This document shows, one piece after another, positions 9,114 through 17,359 of a stretch of 46,164 bases of DNA (the first letter of the stretch is position 1; the number at the start of each line of letters is the position of its first letter). The stretch is from an uncultured Clostridia bacterium (GTDB taxonomy: Bacteria; Bacillota; Clostridia; Oscillospirales; Ruminococcaceae). The stretch spans positions 1 to 46,164 of the forward strand of contig CANRFR010000008.1 of the NCBI GenBank assembly GCA_947629945.1. The letters are read 5' to 3'. Made by a program: the position numbers and the translations under genes. Under the pieces are notes generated by a model. It worked only from the letters and a program-made list of their open reading frames with translations, searched no databases and was not told where the DNA came from.

Positions 9114-10928
9114 ATGATAATTTCAAATAGTCTTGAAACATCGGTGCTGCTCGACAGTCCGGAAGAAGCGGCGGCGCTTTGCCGAAAGCTGCGAAAGGGC
9201 GAGAACTCTTGCCGAGCGCTGGGGCTGGCGTGCCGTTTCCGCGGTATGGAAACGGTGAGGGCGCTTGTTGAAAGCGGCGCTACTTTTAAATACAATCGTT
9301 CGTCCGAAAACGAGTTTATCGGATATTCCAAAATAAAATATTGGCTTGCGCTGTTTGAGAGAAACGGCGCTATGAAAAACGCTTATTTTCAAAACCGCGG
9401 AGACGGGTGTTTCAACAATAAATTCTCGTTTATGGACGTCAGACACGCGGCAATGAAAACCTTTGTCGTTCTGCCGATAGAACAGCGCGCCGAAGTCGTC
9501 CGCTATCTCTGCGAAAACAGCGAACGCGTTGATATCGAGCCGGGCGAACTTCTTTTCTACTCGATAATGAGCGGCAGCAAGAAAATCACTGCCGTTTTGA
9601 GGGAGCACGGCGCAAAGTTCTCCGAGAAGCGCGTGACGGGACTTACCGAGGACGGGCGGAGCGTTGAGTGGATGGAGTTCGCTTCTATGCTGGACTTGCT
9701 CGGCGACGAAGAATATGTCGAGGTCGTGAAGCAGCTCCACACGGAGCTTGACGGAAAACCGCTCCACTACACCAACAATATCTATTGGGGGAACTACGGT
9801 TATCATCGGATATTCCGAATGTTCAAGCCGGAATTTTTCCGAATAATACTTGAAAACTTCAATCAAAAGAAAATGAACAAAACTCAAATTATGAAAGGGG
9901 CTATAGACAACAACTCTGCGGAGTGTCTGGAAATCTGCGCGGATTACGGGTGGCTGAAGCAACCTAAGAAACGCGACGAGATGATAAAATACGCGTCAGA
10001 TAACGGCAAGACCGAGTGCTCGGCGTGGCTTCTGGACTTTAAAAACCGCACCGCAGACCTCGCCGCTGAACGCGAGAAAGCCGAGAAGAAAATGATGGCG
10101 GAGCTTAACGCCGACCCGAATTCCGTCTCGGAACTTAAAAAGCTGTTCGCTTATGAAACGCGAGAGGACGGCACGCTTATCATCACGCGTTACAAGGGAA
10201 CGCGGACGGTTGTCGAGGTGCCGGAGAAAATCGGCAAATCCACGGTGACCGCGATAGGCAACCGCGCGTTTTCAACGGGGCAAGCGCGGTTGAAATTCGA
10301 GCAGAGCGAAGCGCGGAGAAATATAACAAAGATCACTCTGCCCGAGACCGTAACGGAGATAGGCGAGGGCGCGTTTTTCGATTGCTTTGAACTGCGAGAG
10401 GTAAATATCCCGCGCGGCGTTAAAGAGATAAAGGCGAACACATTCGCCGCTTGTAAAAGTCTTTCGGAACTCGATATTCCCGAGGGCGTTAAGTCGATTG
10501 GCGACAGCGCGTTCTCAAACTGTCAAGCGCTGTCGAAGATAAATCTGCCGGATGGTATCCCCGAGATATGCGATTATATGTTGAGCGGGTGTATGTCTCT
10601 GAAAACGATAACTTTGCCGAAAAGTATCGAGAAAATCGGCAAGTGGGCGTTTCGAGACTGCAAAGCTTTGGAGACTCTTGAAATTCCCGACGGCGTTACG
10701 GAAGTCAACATTCTCGCGTTTGCGGACTGTATGGGGCTGAAAACGATAATCTTGCCCGCTTCTATCAAGAAAATGAAAAACTACACTTATAGAGGAACCG
10801 CCCCGCAGACTGTTCTCCACAACACAGAAACCGTTGTCACCGCCGTTGTGGAGCCGAAAAGCTACGCGGAGAAATACTGCAAGCGCAACGAAATCAAATT
10901 CGTTTATAAGGAGAACGGCGATGAGTAA
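9114..10928 (+). CDS. ANK-LRR_5 array protein 6 (longest LRR solenoid)
   Basis: A 604-residue member of the long N-terminus class. The extra module has RALGLACRFRGMETVRALVE followed by a second helical block (VVRYLCENSERVDIEPGELL). The core has KNRTADLAAEREKAEKK and the beta segment with TAIGNRAFS. Around seven LRR_5 repeats follow, each of the form I-x2-LP-x3-V-x2-I-x4-F-x2-C, before a cap containing KSYAEKYC. It starts two bases after the previous stop (weak GAGG site) and overlaps the next gene by eight bases. No signal peptide is present. The number of repeats, the largest in the array, should give the widest binding surface. Confidence 0.85.
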   Translation: MIISNSLETSVLLDSPEEAAALCRKLRKGENSCRALGLACRFRGMETVRALVESGATFKYNRSSENEFIGYSKIKYWLALFERNGAMKNAYFQNRGDGCFNNKFSFMDVRHAAMKTFVVLPIEQRAEVVRYLCENSERVDIEPGELLFYSIMSGSKKITAVLREHGAKFSEKRVTGLTEDGRSVEWMEFASMLDLLGDEEYVEVVKQLHTELDGKPLHYTNNIYWGNYGYHRIFRMFKPEFFRIILENFNQKKMNKTQIMKGAIDNNSAECLEICADYGWLKQPKKRDEMIKYASDNGKTECSAWLLDFKNRTADLAAEREKAEKKMMAELNADPNSVSELKKLFAYETREDGTLIITRYKGTRTVVEVPEKIGKSTVTAIGNRAFSTGQARLKFEQSEARRNITKITLPETVTEIGEGAFFDCFELREVNIPRGVKEIKANTFAACKSLSELDIPEGVKSIGDSAFSNCQALSKINLPDGIPEICDYMLSGCMSLKTITLPKSIEKIGKWAFRDCKALETLEIPDGVTEVNILAFADCMGLKTIILPASIKKMKNYTYRGTAPQTVLHNTETVVTAVVEPKSYAEKYCKRNEIKFVYKENGDE

Positions 10929-12333
10929 CCAAAAATCTGAAAAGGAACTTGCTGCGAGATCTAAAGAACTGGAATACGCGGCGACAAATCTCTCGGCGGA
11001 GGAAATAGCGGAAACTTACGCTCGGCTCGGCGAGGTGGAGTACACGGCGCGGGCGCTCGGGATAGCGTGCCGCTTTCGCGGAGTGGAATGCGTGAGGGCG
11101 CTTGTGGAGGGCGGTGCAAGTTTTCACGCGCCGCTTACCAACTATATGTACCAGACCTACGGCAGTTACGGCGACGATCTTTCGGTATTGCTGCTTGATA
11201 ATTTCCCCGACCGGACTATAACGTATTTCGTTGTAACGCGGCAGATTTACAAATCGGTGACGTGCGCGGACGGCTCGGCGCTTTCGCCGCTGCCGTTTGA
11301 GGAACGCGTTAAAGTCGTCGATTATCTGAACGAACACGCTGAACAGGTCGAATTCGACTTGGGCGAGCTTTTGTATTTCGCGATAATGTTTAACGACCTG
11401 CGTATGACAAAGGCTCTCGAACAGCGCGGCGCAGGATTTTCCGAGCAGCGCGTAAAAACGCTTGCGGAAAAGGGAAAGCCGAAAGACTTGTGTATCTGGA
11501 CGTGTCTGCTGGAGCGGCTTTCCGCCGAAAATTTTGTGACCGTATTAACACGTATAGTTGAGAAGGTCGGCGGGAAACTCCATTGTACCGACGGCGTTTA
11601 CAAAGCGTGTGAAGACAAGCTGTACACGTTTGAAAATCTTGATTTTTACTTTAACAATTTTGAGCCGCCGAAGATAAACAAAACAGACGTGATGAAGCGT
11701 TCAATAGACCTCGGCAGTGTGAGCGGACTGCAATTTGCGGAAAAGTCGGGCTGGCTTGCTCCGAAAAAGCGCGACGAAATGATAGCTTACGCAAACGAAA
11801 AAAACGCCATCGAGTGTACGGCATGGCTGTTGGACTTCAAGAACCGCACCGCCGATCTCGCAGACGAACGAAAAAAAGCGGAGAAGAAAATCGAGCGCGA
11901 GCTTAACGCGAACCCTAATTCCGCGGCGGAACTGCGAAAAGTCTGGAGCTTTAAAAAGCTCGAAGATGAAACGCTCATCATTACGAACTACCGAGGTAAG
12001 CAAACAAAGATAACCGTTCCCGCGAAAATCGGGAAAAGCGCAGTGACCGCGATAGGCAAAGAAGCATTTTCGCCGTTTCGTAGCAGAGTGTGTCACGGAC
12101 GTGAGTTCTTTAGGACGATCACCGAAATAACGCTGCCCGACGGCATTGCCGAGATCGGCGAAATGGCATTCGACAGCTGTCTCGCGCTGACGACAGTCGT
12201 TGTTCCGAAAAGCGTATCGGTTATCGGCAAAGCGGCGTTTGCCAACTGCAAGGGGCTGACCGTAACGGTCGAGCGCGGCTCTTATGCCGAGGAGTACTGC
12301 CGAGAAAACGACGTTAAATTTGAGGAGAAATAA
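10921..12333 (+). CDS. ANK-LRR_5 array protein 7 (long N-terminus, short LRR)
   Basis: A 470-residue member. The ATG at 10921 was chosen because it follows AAGGAG and overlaps the end of the previous gene in the manner of its neighbours; a longer frame from 10834 lies inside the preceding gene. The N-terminal module has TARALGIACRFRGVECVRAL and a second block (VVDYLNEHAEQVEFDLGELL). The core has KNRTADLADERKKAEKK. Only about two LRR_5 repeats remain before the cap GSYAEEYCRENDVKF. It shows how far the solenoid can be shortened while signature and cap are kept. Confidence 0.85.
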   Translation: MSNQKSEKELAARSKELEYAATNLSAEEIAETYARLGEVEYTARALGIACRFRGVECVRALVEGGASFHAPLTNYMYQTYGSYGDDLSVLLLDNFPDRTITYFVVTRQIYKSVTCADGSALSPLPFEERVKVVDYLNEHAEQVEFDLGELLYFAIMFNDLRMTKALEQRGAGFSEQRVKTLAEKGKPKDLCIWTCLLERLSAENFVTVLTRIVEKVGGKLHCTDGVYKACEDKLYTFENLDFYFNNFEPPKINKTDVMKRSIDLGSVSGLQFAEKSGWLAPKKRDEMIAYANEKNAIECTAWLLDFKNRTADLADERKKAEKKIERELNANPNSAAELRKVWSFKKLEDETLIITNYRGKQTKITVPAKIGKSAVTAIGKEAFSPFRSRVCHGREFFRTITEITLPDGIAEIGEMAFDSCLALTTVVVPKSVSVIGKAAFANCKGLTVTVERGSYAEEYCRENDVKFEEK

Positions 12334-12334
12334 G

Positions 12335-13558
12335 ATGGACGAACTTCACAAATTCGCGCTGTCAACAGACAAAAGCTATGCTCCCCGTGAGGACGAACAA
12401 AATACGATAACGAAAATACAGTACGAGTTCTGCGTGAAAATGCAAAGCGCCGAGGAAAGCGAATTTATAGAGACCGCAAGAAAACTCCGCGCCGAGTTGG
12501 ACTCCCCCATTCTTTATTTCAAGTCTATCTTCAAAAGCGGCGTTCCGAAATTCATACAAAGTACAGCGCTTTTGAAATGCGTTATTGAGTGCTTTGACTG
12601 TTCGCAAATCAACAAGAAGAAGCTAATGCAGAGTTACACAGACGCTGACAAAGTGGATTTATTGGAGGTCTGTATAAAACACGGCTGGCTTGAACAACCG
12701 AAAAAGCGTGATGAGCTTATAGACTACGCGAACCAAAACGGCAAGACGGAAGCCGAAGCATTCTTGCTTGACTTCAAGAACCGCACCGCCGATCTCACCA
12801 CAGAGCGCGAGAAAGCCGAGAAAAAACAAGAACGAGAACTCAACGCCGCGCCTGATTCCGTCACGGCGCTAAAGCAGATATGGAGTTATAAGAAACGCAA
12901 TGACGGCACGCTTATGATCACGGGTTACAAGGGCACGCGCACCGAGGTCGTTGTGCCCGAACATATCGGGAAAAACATTGTGACGGCGATAGGCAAAAAC
13001 GCGTTCTGCCCGTTCGCCGCAAGAGTGACGAACGAAGCTAAAGAAACGCGAAAAGCGATAACGAGGATAACCTTGCCCGAGACTGTTCGTTCAATAGAGG
13101 ACGGCGCGTTTTGGGATTGCGAAAATCTAATCTCGGTGAACATTCCCGAGAGTGTTAAAATGATAAACAAGAACACCTTTGCCGAGTGCCGCAAGCTCGA
13201 AAACATCGTCATTCCGACAGGTGTTAAGCGCATTGAAGAACGGGCGTTCTATTGCTGCAATTCACTTAAATTTCTTATAATTCCCGAGGGCGCGGAGTTT
13301 ATCGGCGACAATGCGTTTGCGCTGTGCGATAAGCTTATCACGGTGGTTCTGCCGAGTACGCTTAAAATGATCGGATATAACGTCATCAGCCGTCACATAA
13401 AGCCAATCGGGATAGTCGCGCCAAACGGTTCTTACGCCGCGGGCTACTGTGAGAAAAACGGACTGCCGTACGCGAACGCCGCAAGAAAAGTAACGCCCCG
13501 CAGCAAAGCCGAGGAATATTGCAGGGATAAAAATATACCGTATATTTATAAGGAGTAA
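12335..13558 (+). CDS. ANK-LRR_5 array protein 8 (short N-terminus, doubled cap)
   Basis: A 407-residue member, the shortest in the array. The ATG at 12335 lies one base after the previous stop and follows GAGGAG; an earlier in-frame start at 12284 overlaps the preceding gene. It lacks the first ankyrin-like repeat of its siblings and begins MDELHKFALSTDKSYAPRED. The core has KNRTADLTTEREKAEKK, then about five LRR_5 repeats. The end is odd: one cap (GSYAAGYCEKNGLPYANAAR) is followed about 20 residues later by a second (SKAEEYCRDKNIPYIYKE). This suggests an internal duplication of the cap or a fusion with the tail of another copy. Confidence 0.85.
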   Translation: MDELHKFALSTDKSYAPREDEQNTITKIQYEFCVKMQSAEESEFIETARKLRAELDSPILYFKSIFKSGVPKFIQSTALLKCVIECFDCSQINKKKLMQSYTDADKVDLLEVCIKHGWLEQPKKRDELIDYANQNGKTEAEAFLLDFKNRTADLTTEREKAEKKQERELNAAPDSVTALKQIWSYKKRNDGTLMITGYKGTRTEVVVPEHIGKNIVTAIGKNAFCPFAARVTNEAKETRKAITRITLPETVRSIEDGAFWDCENLISVNIPESVKMINKNTFAECRKLENIVIPTGVKRIEERAFYCCNSLKFLIIPEGAEFIGDNAFALCDKLITVVLPSTLKMIGYNVISRHIKPIGIVAPNGSYAAGYCEKNGLPYANAARKVTPRSKAEEYCRDKNIPYIYKE

Positions 13559-13561
13559 GCG

Positions 13562-13660
13562 ATGAACAAACTTTACTACGCGCTCCCTCGAAACGATAAA
13601 CTCATTGATTGGTTAGCGTTCAGCACCTGTCGAGCGCTGTGTGAAAGCGAGGACGTATGA
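13562..13660 (+). CDS. Small ORF (32 residues) inside the array
   Basis: ATG at 13562 is preceded by AAGGAG with good spacing, and the TGA at 13658-13660 overlaps the ATG of the next gene (ATGA), exactly like the larger genes here. The peptide starts MNKLYYALPRNDK and ends LCESEDV. It has no transmembrane segment and no clear match to the family core. It could be a real coupled peptide, a leader allowing translation to reach array protein 9, or the remnant of a lost family member. The spacing and start signals are what support it. Confidence 0.45.
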   Translation: MNKLYYALPRNDKLIDWLAFSTCRALCESEDV

Positions 13661-15138
13661 AGGCTTGGGAGAAAATTGAAAAGCTCGAAATGAGCGTTAT
13701 GCAAGACAGCACAGACAACGCGGCGGCGCTTTATGACACGCTCGGAGAGATGCCGTTTACGGCGCGGGCATTGGGGCTTGCGTGCCGCTATCGCGGACTT
13801 GAAATGACGAGACTTCTTGTCGAACGCGGCGCGGCGTTCGCGTTTGATATGGAAAAGCTGAAACCCGTACTGATACACGCGCGGTATTTTTGGTTGGATT
13901 TGTACGGCGATGAAAACTACTCGCTAGGACTGCTGAGTACTGTTGCGCGCCGGGAAACGTATGAACTGAACAACATAGGAAAAATGCACTGCGGGGTAAG
14001 TCTCGTTTCGTCAAGCGAACGGTTGCAGACGCTTGATTTTTTTCTCAAAAACGCGAAGAAAATCGGCTTCAAGGCGGACGAGTTTTTGTTTTACGCGTAC
14101 CTCGCCAACGAACGCGAAATGATAGATTTTCTGAAAAGTAAAGGCGTTCGCGCGTCGAAGCGTCTCTTAAAAATAATCACCGAGGGGGCGAACAACGACG
14201 ACTGGCTAAACTATTGCTTTCTTACGGGCAAGCTCACCGACGGAGAATTTTTGCGAGAAATGGGAGCAATTGCAGAGGAATGCGGCGGAAAGAAACTTCA
14301 TTTTACAGAAAAATTTTGGGAGTACAACTCGAGCCGTTTCGAGAAACCCGAATTATTCAAATTTCTGCTTGAACATTTCAATCAAACGAAGATGAACAAA
14401 ACTAAACTTATGAAGAATATCATCGAGCGCGACGATGTGGAGTGCCTTGAACTCTGCACGGAAAACGGCTGGCTTAAACTTCCGAAAAAACGCGACGAAA
14501 TGATAGCGTTCGCCGTCGACAACGAAAAAGCCGAGTGCTCGGCGTATCTTTTAGACTTCAAGAACCGCACTGCCGACCTCTCCGCCGAGCGCGCCAAAGC
14601 CGAAAAAAAGCTGGAACGCGAATTGAACGCCGACCCTAATTCCGTCAGCGAATTAAAGAAAATCTGGAAGTACAAAAAGCGCGAGGACGGCTCGATAATC
14701 ATTACGGGCTACAAGGGAAACCGCACGGAAATTACCGTTCCCGATAAAATCGGCAAATCGCCTGTCACCGCAATAGGCGAATACGCTTTTTCACCAAACG
14801 CTCCGCGCGTCACCGAGGAACAGGCTCTGACGCGCTGTCGAATAACAAAGATCACGCTCCCCGAAACTGTTGTGACTATCGGCGAGGACGCATTCGGCGG
14901 CAGCGGCGCTTGCGCGGTCAAAGGACTGTTCAACGCGTTTTCCGACCTTGCCGAAATCAACCTGCCAAAGAGCTTGGAATTTTTCGCAAGCCGCGAAGCC
15001 GCAGAAAAAGCACCCAAAATTTTCCGCAACTGCAAAAAGCTTACCGTAAAAATACCTCGCTCGCCTTATGCGCGAATGTACTGCAAAAGGCTCAATGTTG
15101 CTTTCGAGTTTTACGGAGGAAATTATGACTTTAAGTGA
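13657..15138 (+). CDS. ANK-LRR_5 array protein 9 (long N-terminus, degenerate LRR)
   Basis: A 493-residue member and the last full one. The N-terminal module has TARALGLACRYRGLEMTRLL and a second helical block. The core has KNRTADLSAERAKAEKK and the beta segment TAIGEYAFSP. After the first LRR (ITKITLPETV) the repeats are irregular, interrupted by a Gly/Ala-rich loop and a stretch similar to the end of unit 1 of protein 3 (EAAEKAPKIFRNC compared with EAAKSAPRFLAKC). The cap is weak (SPYARMYCKRLNVAFEF). The start overlaps the small ORF's stop. It is cytoplasmic by sequence. Confidence 0.85.
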   Translation: MKAWEKIEKLEMSVMQDSTDNAAALYDTLGEMPFTARALGLACRYRGLEMTRLLVERGAAFAFDMEKLKPVLIHARYFWLDLYGDENYSLGLLSTVARRETYELNNIGKMHCGVSLVSSSERLQTLDFFLKNAKKIGFKADEFLFYAYLANEREMIDFLKSKGVRASKRLLKIITEGANNDDWLNYCFLTGKLTDGEFLREMGAIAEECGGKKLHFTEKFWEYNSSRFEKPELFKFLLEHFNQTKMNKTKLMKNIIERDDVECLELCTENGWLKLPKKRDEMIAFAVDNEKAECSAYLLDFKNRTADLSAERAKAEKKLERELNADPNSVSELKKIWKYKKREDGSIIITGYKGNRTEITVPDKIGKSPVTAIGEYAFSPNAPRVTEEQALTRCRITKITLPETVVTIGEDAFGGSGACAVKGLFNAFSDLAEINLPKSLEFFASREAAEKAPKIFRNCKKLTVKIPRSPYARMYCKRLNVAFEFYGGNYDFK

Positions 15139-15211
15139 AGACAATGTTCGGCATGGTTGTTGGACTACTCGAACCGCGCACGAAAATAATTTGCCGATTG
15201 CGCTTGACTAA
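15125..15211 (+). CDS. Small ORF (28 residues) ending the array
   Basis: ATG 15125 follows a strong GGAGG (15115-15119) and lies inside the last codons of array protein 9, out of frame. The peptide begins MTLSEDNVRHGCW, which faintly recalls the TLSENVRN stretch near the start of array protein 1. It may therefore be the remnant of a tenth paralogue, or chance. The stop overlaps the -35 box of the next promoter. Expression is plausible because of the ribosome site; the function is unknown. Confidence 0.35.
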   Translation: MTLSEDNVRHGCWTTRTAHENNLPIALD

Positions 15212-15233
15212 CTCAAGCCTTTGGTGCTATAAT
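15204..15233 (+). promoter_or_regulatory. Vegetative promoter for the cation transporter gene
   Basis: TTGACT (15204-15209), an 18-base spacer and TATAAT (15228-15233). Transcription would start near 15240, giving a leader of about 80 bases before the ATG at 15320. It is the first good promoter after the array and separates the two transcription units. Confidence 0.75.
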
Positions 15234-15259
15234 TAGAAAAGCACATATAATGTAAGAAG

Positions 15260-15299
15260 CGTTCCTCCACGCTCACTGCGGAGAGAACGTAAAGCGTGG
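15260..15299 (+). promoter_or_regulatory. Foldable leader with two overlapping hairpins
   Basis: Two stems that cannot form together lie in the leader of the transporter gene. CGTTCCTCC (15260-15268) can pair with GGAGAGAACG (15280-15289, one bulged A). CCACGCT (15267-15273) can pair with AGCGTGG (15293-15299). The second stem ends nine bases before the GGGGGTGAGG ribosome site. It is not the yybP-ykoY manganese riboswitch as far as its conserved sequences can be recognised. A regulatory role is inference. Confidence 0.4.
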
Positions 15300-15319
15300 T
15301 CAAAAATGGGGGTGAGGCA

Positions 15320-16477
15320 ATGACCGAATTACTCATCAAACGATTTATCAAAGACGGCGGCGACCGCTCTGCTTACGGAAAGCTGGCGGGGAAAGTCGGG
15401 ATAGCTTGCAACATACTTTTGTGTATCGGAAAGTTTTTCGCCGGCATTTTGTCGGGAAGTCTGTCAATTTCGGCGGACGCGGTGAACAATCTGTCCGACG
15501 CGTCGTCAAGTATCATCAGCCTTATCGGTTTTAAGCTCTCGGAAAAGTCCGCCGACAGCGAACACCCCTACGGTCACGGGCGGTATGAATACCTCGCGGG
15601 CTTTATGGTGGCGGCGCTTATTATCGTTATCGGCGCGGAGCTGCTGCGCGACAGTATACGAAAAATCATTGAGCCGACCGAGGTAATTTTCGGAATTGTA
15701 CCGCTGGCGGTGCTTATCGTTTCAATACTTGTTAAGCTGTGGATGATGCGGTTTTACTTAAAAGTCGCGAAGAAAATCGATTCCGAAACGCTCCGAGCCT
15801 CCGCCGCCGACAGCCGAAACGATGTGTTCTCCACCTCAGCGGTGCTGATAGCGCTTATCATCGCGCACTTCGCCGACATCAACCTTGACGGTATTATGGG
15901 CGCGGCAGTTGCGGTTTTCATTCTGATAAGCGGCATAGGACTTATCAAAGACGCGCTCGACCCGCTGCTCGGCAAGGCTCCGAGCGCCGAGACGGTGGAG
16001 GAAATACGCGCAAAGATACTTGCGTACGATGGCGTTCTCGGTACGCACGACCTGATGGTGCACGATTACGGTCCGGGACGGAAATTTGCTTCGGTGCACG
16101 TTGAGGTATCGGCTAACCTGACGCTCATAGAATGTCACGACATTATTGATAAAATAGAACGCGATTTTCTGCGCGACGGACTTAATATGCTCGTTCACCC
16201 CGACCCCGTGTCCGATGGCGAGACCGCCGCTTTCGTCCGCGAGACTTTGCGCGAGATTGACGAGCGCATAACCGTTCACGATTTGCGAACCGACGGCTCA
16301 CCCGAGCCGTCCAAGGTCATCTTCGACTGCGTTTTGCCGCCGAATTGCGCCAAAACCCATTCGGAAATCACCGAGACCGTAACGAAAAAACTCGCGGAAA
16401 AATACAAGAACTGCCGCGCCGTTATAACGTTTGACGACGGCTATGCGAGTATTCCGCCAACCTCTCATCAAGAATAA
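15320..16477 (+). CDS. Cation diffusion facilitator transporter, probable Mn2+ efflux
   Basis: A 385-residue membrane protein of the CDF family, exporting divalent metal in exchange for protons. Six transmembrane segments fill roughly residues 25-220, and a cytoplasmic C-terminal domain follows. The metal site residues are N56-x3-D60 in helix 2 and D164-x3-D168 in helix 5. This N-D-D-D set is the one described for MntE-type manganese exporters, whereas zinc types use H-D-H-D or D-D-H-D. The conserved EHPYGHGR follows helix 2. The ATG at 15320 was preferred over GTG 15296 because GGGGGTGAGG precedes it. The C-terminal part (about 310-380) is longer than in minimal family members. Substrate assignment is family inference. 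Confidence 0.85.
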   Translation: MTELLIKRFIKDGGDRSAYGKLAGKVGIACNILLCIGKFFAGILSGSLSISADAVNNLSDASSSIISLIGFKLSEKSADSEHPYGHGRYEYLAGFMVAALIIVIGAELLRDSIRKIIEPTEVIFGIVPLAVLIVSILVKLWMMRFYLKVAKKIDSETLRASAADSRNDVFSTSAVLIALIIAHFADINLDGIMGAAVAVFILISGIGLIKDALDPLLGKAPSAETVEEIRAKILAYDGVLGTHDLMVHDYGPGRKFASVHVEVSANLTLIECHDIIDKIERDFLRDGLNMLVHPDPVSDGETAAFVRETLREIDERITVHDLRTDGSPEPSKVIFDCVLPPNCAKTHSEITETVTKKLAEKYKNCRAVITFDDGYASIPPTSHQE

Positions 16478-16479
16478 TA

Positions 16480-16510
16480 AAAACCGCCGCTTGTGAACAA
16501 CGGCGGTTTT
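16480..16510. terminator. Bidirectional terminator
   Basis: A perfect 10-bp hairpin, AAAACCGCCG (16480-16489) with CGGCGGTTTT (16501-16510), with an 11-base loop. The T run after the plus-strand stem and the matching A run on the other side let it serve both the transporter gene and the convergent LRR gene. Confidence 0.85.
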
Positions 16511-16517
16511 ATATGCT

Positions 16518-17354
16518 TCAAAAGATAACGCTGCATTTTGGTATCTTTTCGCACAAAAGACAGATATCCTTTTGGGAAGTGTTTTGCAGTCCGCGTATGT
16601 CTAACTCTTCCAAATTCGTGAACTCAAACAGCACATCAATGCTTTTCAAGGCGCAGTGACACAATTCCAGCTTTCGCAGCTTTTGAAAATCCTTTATCGG
16701 CGAAAGTTCTATATCGTTAGTCCAACTTAAATTGATATCTTCCAAATTCGGCAGCGATATCAGCGGGTCCAGCTTCGTTGAAAACCACAGGCTGCTTAAA
16801 TCGAGCTTCTTCAAATTCACAAGCTCGGCAAGCGGTTGTACGGTTTTCGTGCTAAGCTGCAATAAGCACAGTTCCTCAAGCTGCGTTAGCGTGCCGATGA
16901 GTTTCAGATCATCTAAGCTGTCGGATATGTCTAAATCGCGGAGACGGCGAAGTTTGGGCAGCTTTTTCAGCGGCTCAAGACTTTTATACGCGCAGCTCAC
17001 ATCCAGATATTCGAGCGGCAGACCCTCAAGCGGCTTTATATCGCGTACTTTCTCACAGTCGAGAACAAGCGAGCGCAGTTCCGACAGCTTTGACAACGGT
17101 TTGACGCTTTTTACGAGCGTTCCCGAAAGGTTCAGTTCGGTAAGCTTTGTGAGTTTGGCAAGCGGCTTTATATCGGTCAAATCGAGGTTGTTCAACAAAT
17201 TCAGCGAATGCAATTCGGTAAGCTTTTCAAGAGAGGAAATATCGGTAACGTCTGACCACGACAAATCAAGTTCCGTTATTTCATCAGGGTGTTTAAGTCC
17301 GCTTATCCACCCGCGAAGCTCTCCGTCGGTAAAGTCTGTGGATTTGAATTTCAT
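16518..17354 (-). CDS. Internalin-like LRR protein, cytoplasmic
   Basis: About 278 residues made almost wholly of 22-residue LRRs of the LRR_4/internalin type (L-x2-L-x-L-x-L..I-x-PL-x-L-x-KL). This differs from the LRR_5 type of the array at the left end. There is no signal peptide, LPxTG or membrane anchor, so it is probably an intracellular binding protein. ATG at 17354 was chosen because AGGTGA, overlapping the stop of the preceding gene, lies eight bases upstream. An earlier ATG at 17378 overlaps that gene and has no ribosome site. It is the third gene of a unit with the alpha-galactosidase and zinc-ribbon genes. The partner is unknown. Confidence 0.75.
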   Translation of the reverse strand: MKFKSTDFTDGELRGWISGLKHPDEITELDLSWSDVTDISSLEKLTELHSLNLLNNLDLTDIKPLAKLTKLTELNLSGTLVKSVKPLSKLSELRSLVLDCEKVRDIKPLEGLPLEYLDVSCAYKSLEPLKKLPKLRRLRDLDISDSLDDLKLIGTLTQLEELCLLQLSTKTVQPLAELVNLKKLDLSSLWFSTKLDPLISLPNLEDINLSWTNDIELSPIKDFQKLRKLELCHCALKSIDVLFEFTNLEELDIRGLQNTSQKDICLLCEKIPKCSVIF

Positions 17355-17359
17355 ACCCG

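Noticed and set aside
9123-9962. 279-residue minus-strand frame inside array gene 6
   Set aside because: Antisense to a clear family member, with no start site; an artefact of codon bias.
1518-15138. CRISPR-like or tandem DNA repeat array
   Set aside because: The recurrences are paralogous coding segments about 1.2-1.8 kb apart, not short regularly spaced repeats.
15240-15319. yybP-ykoY manganese riboswitch
   Set aside because: The conserved loops of that class were not found; only generic hairpins are visible.
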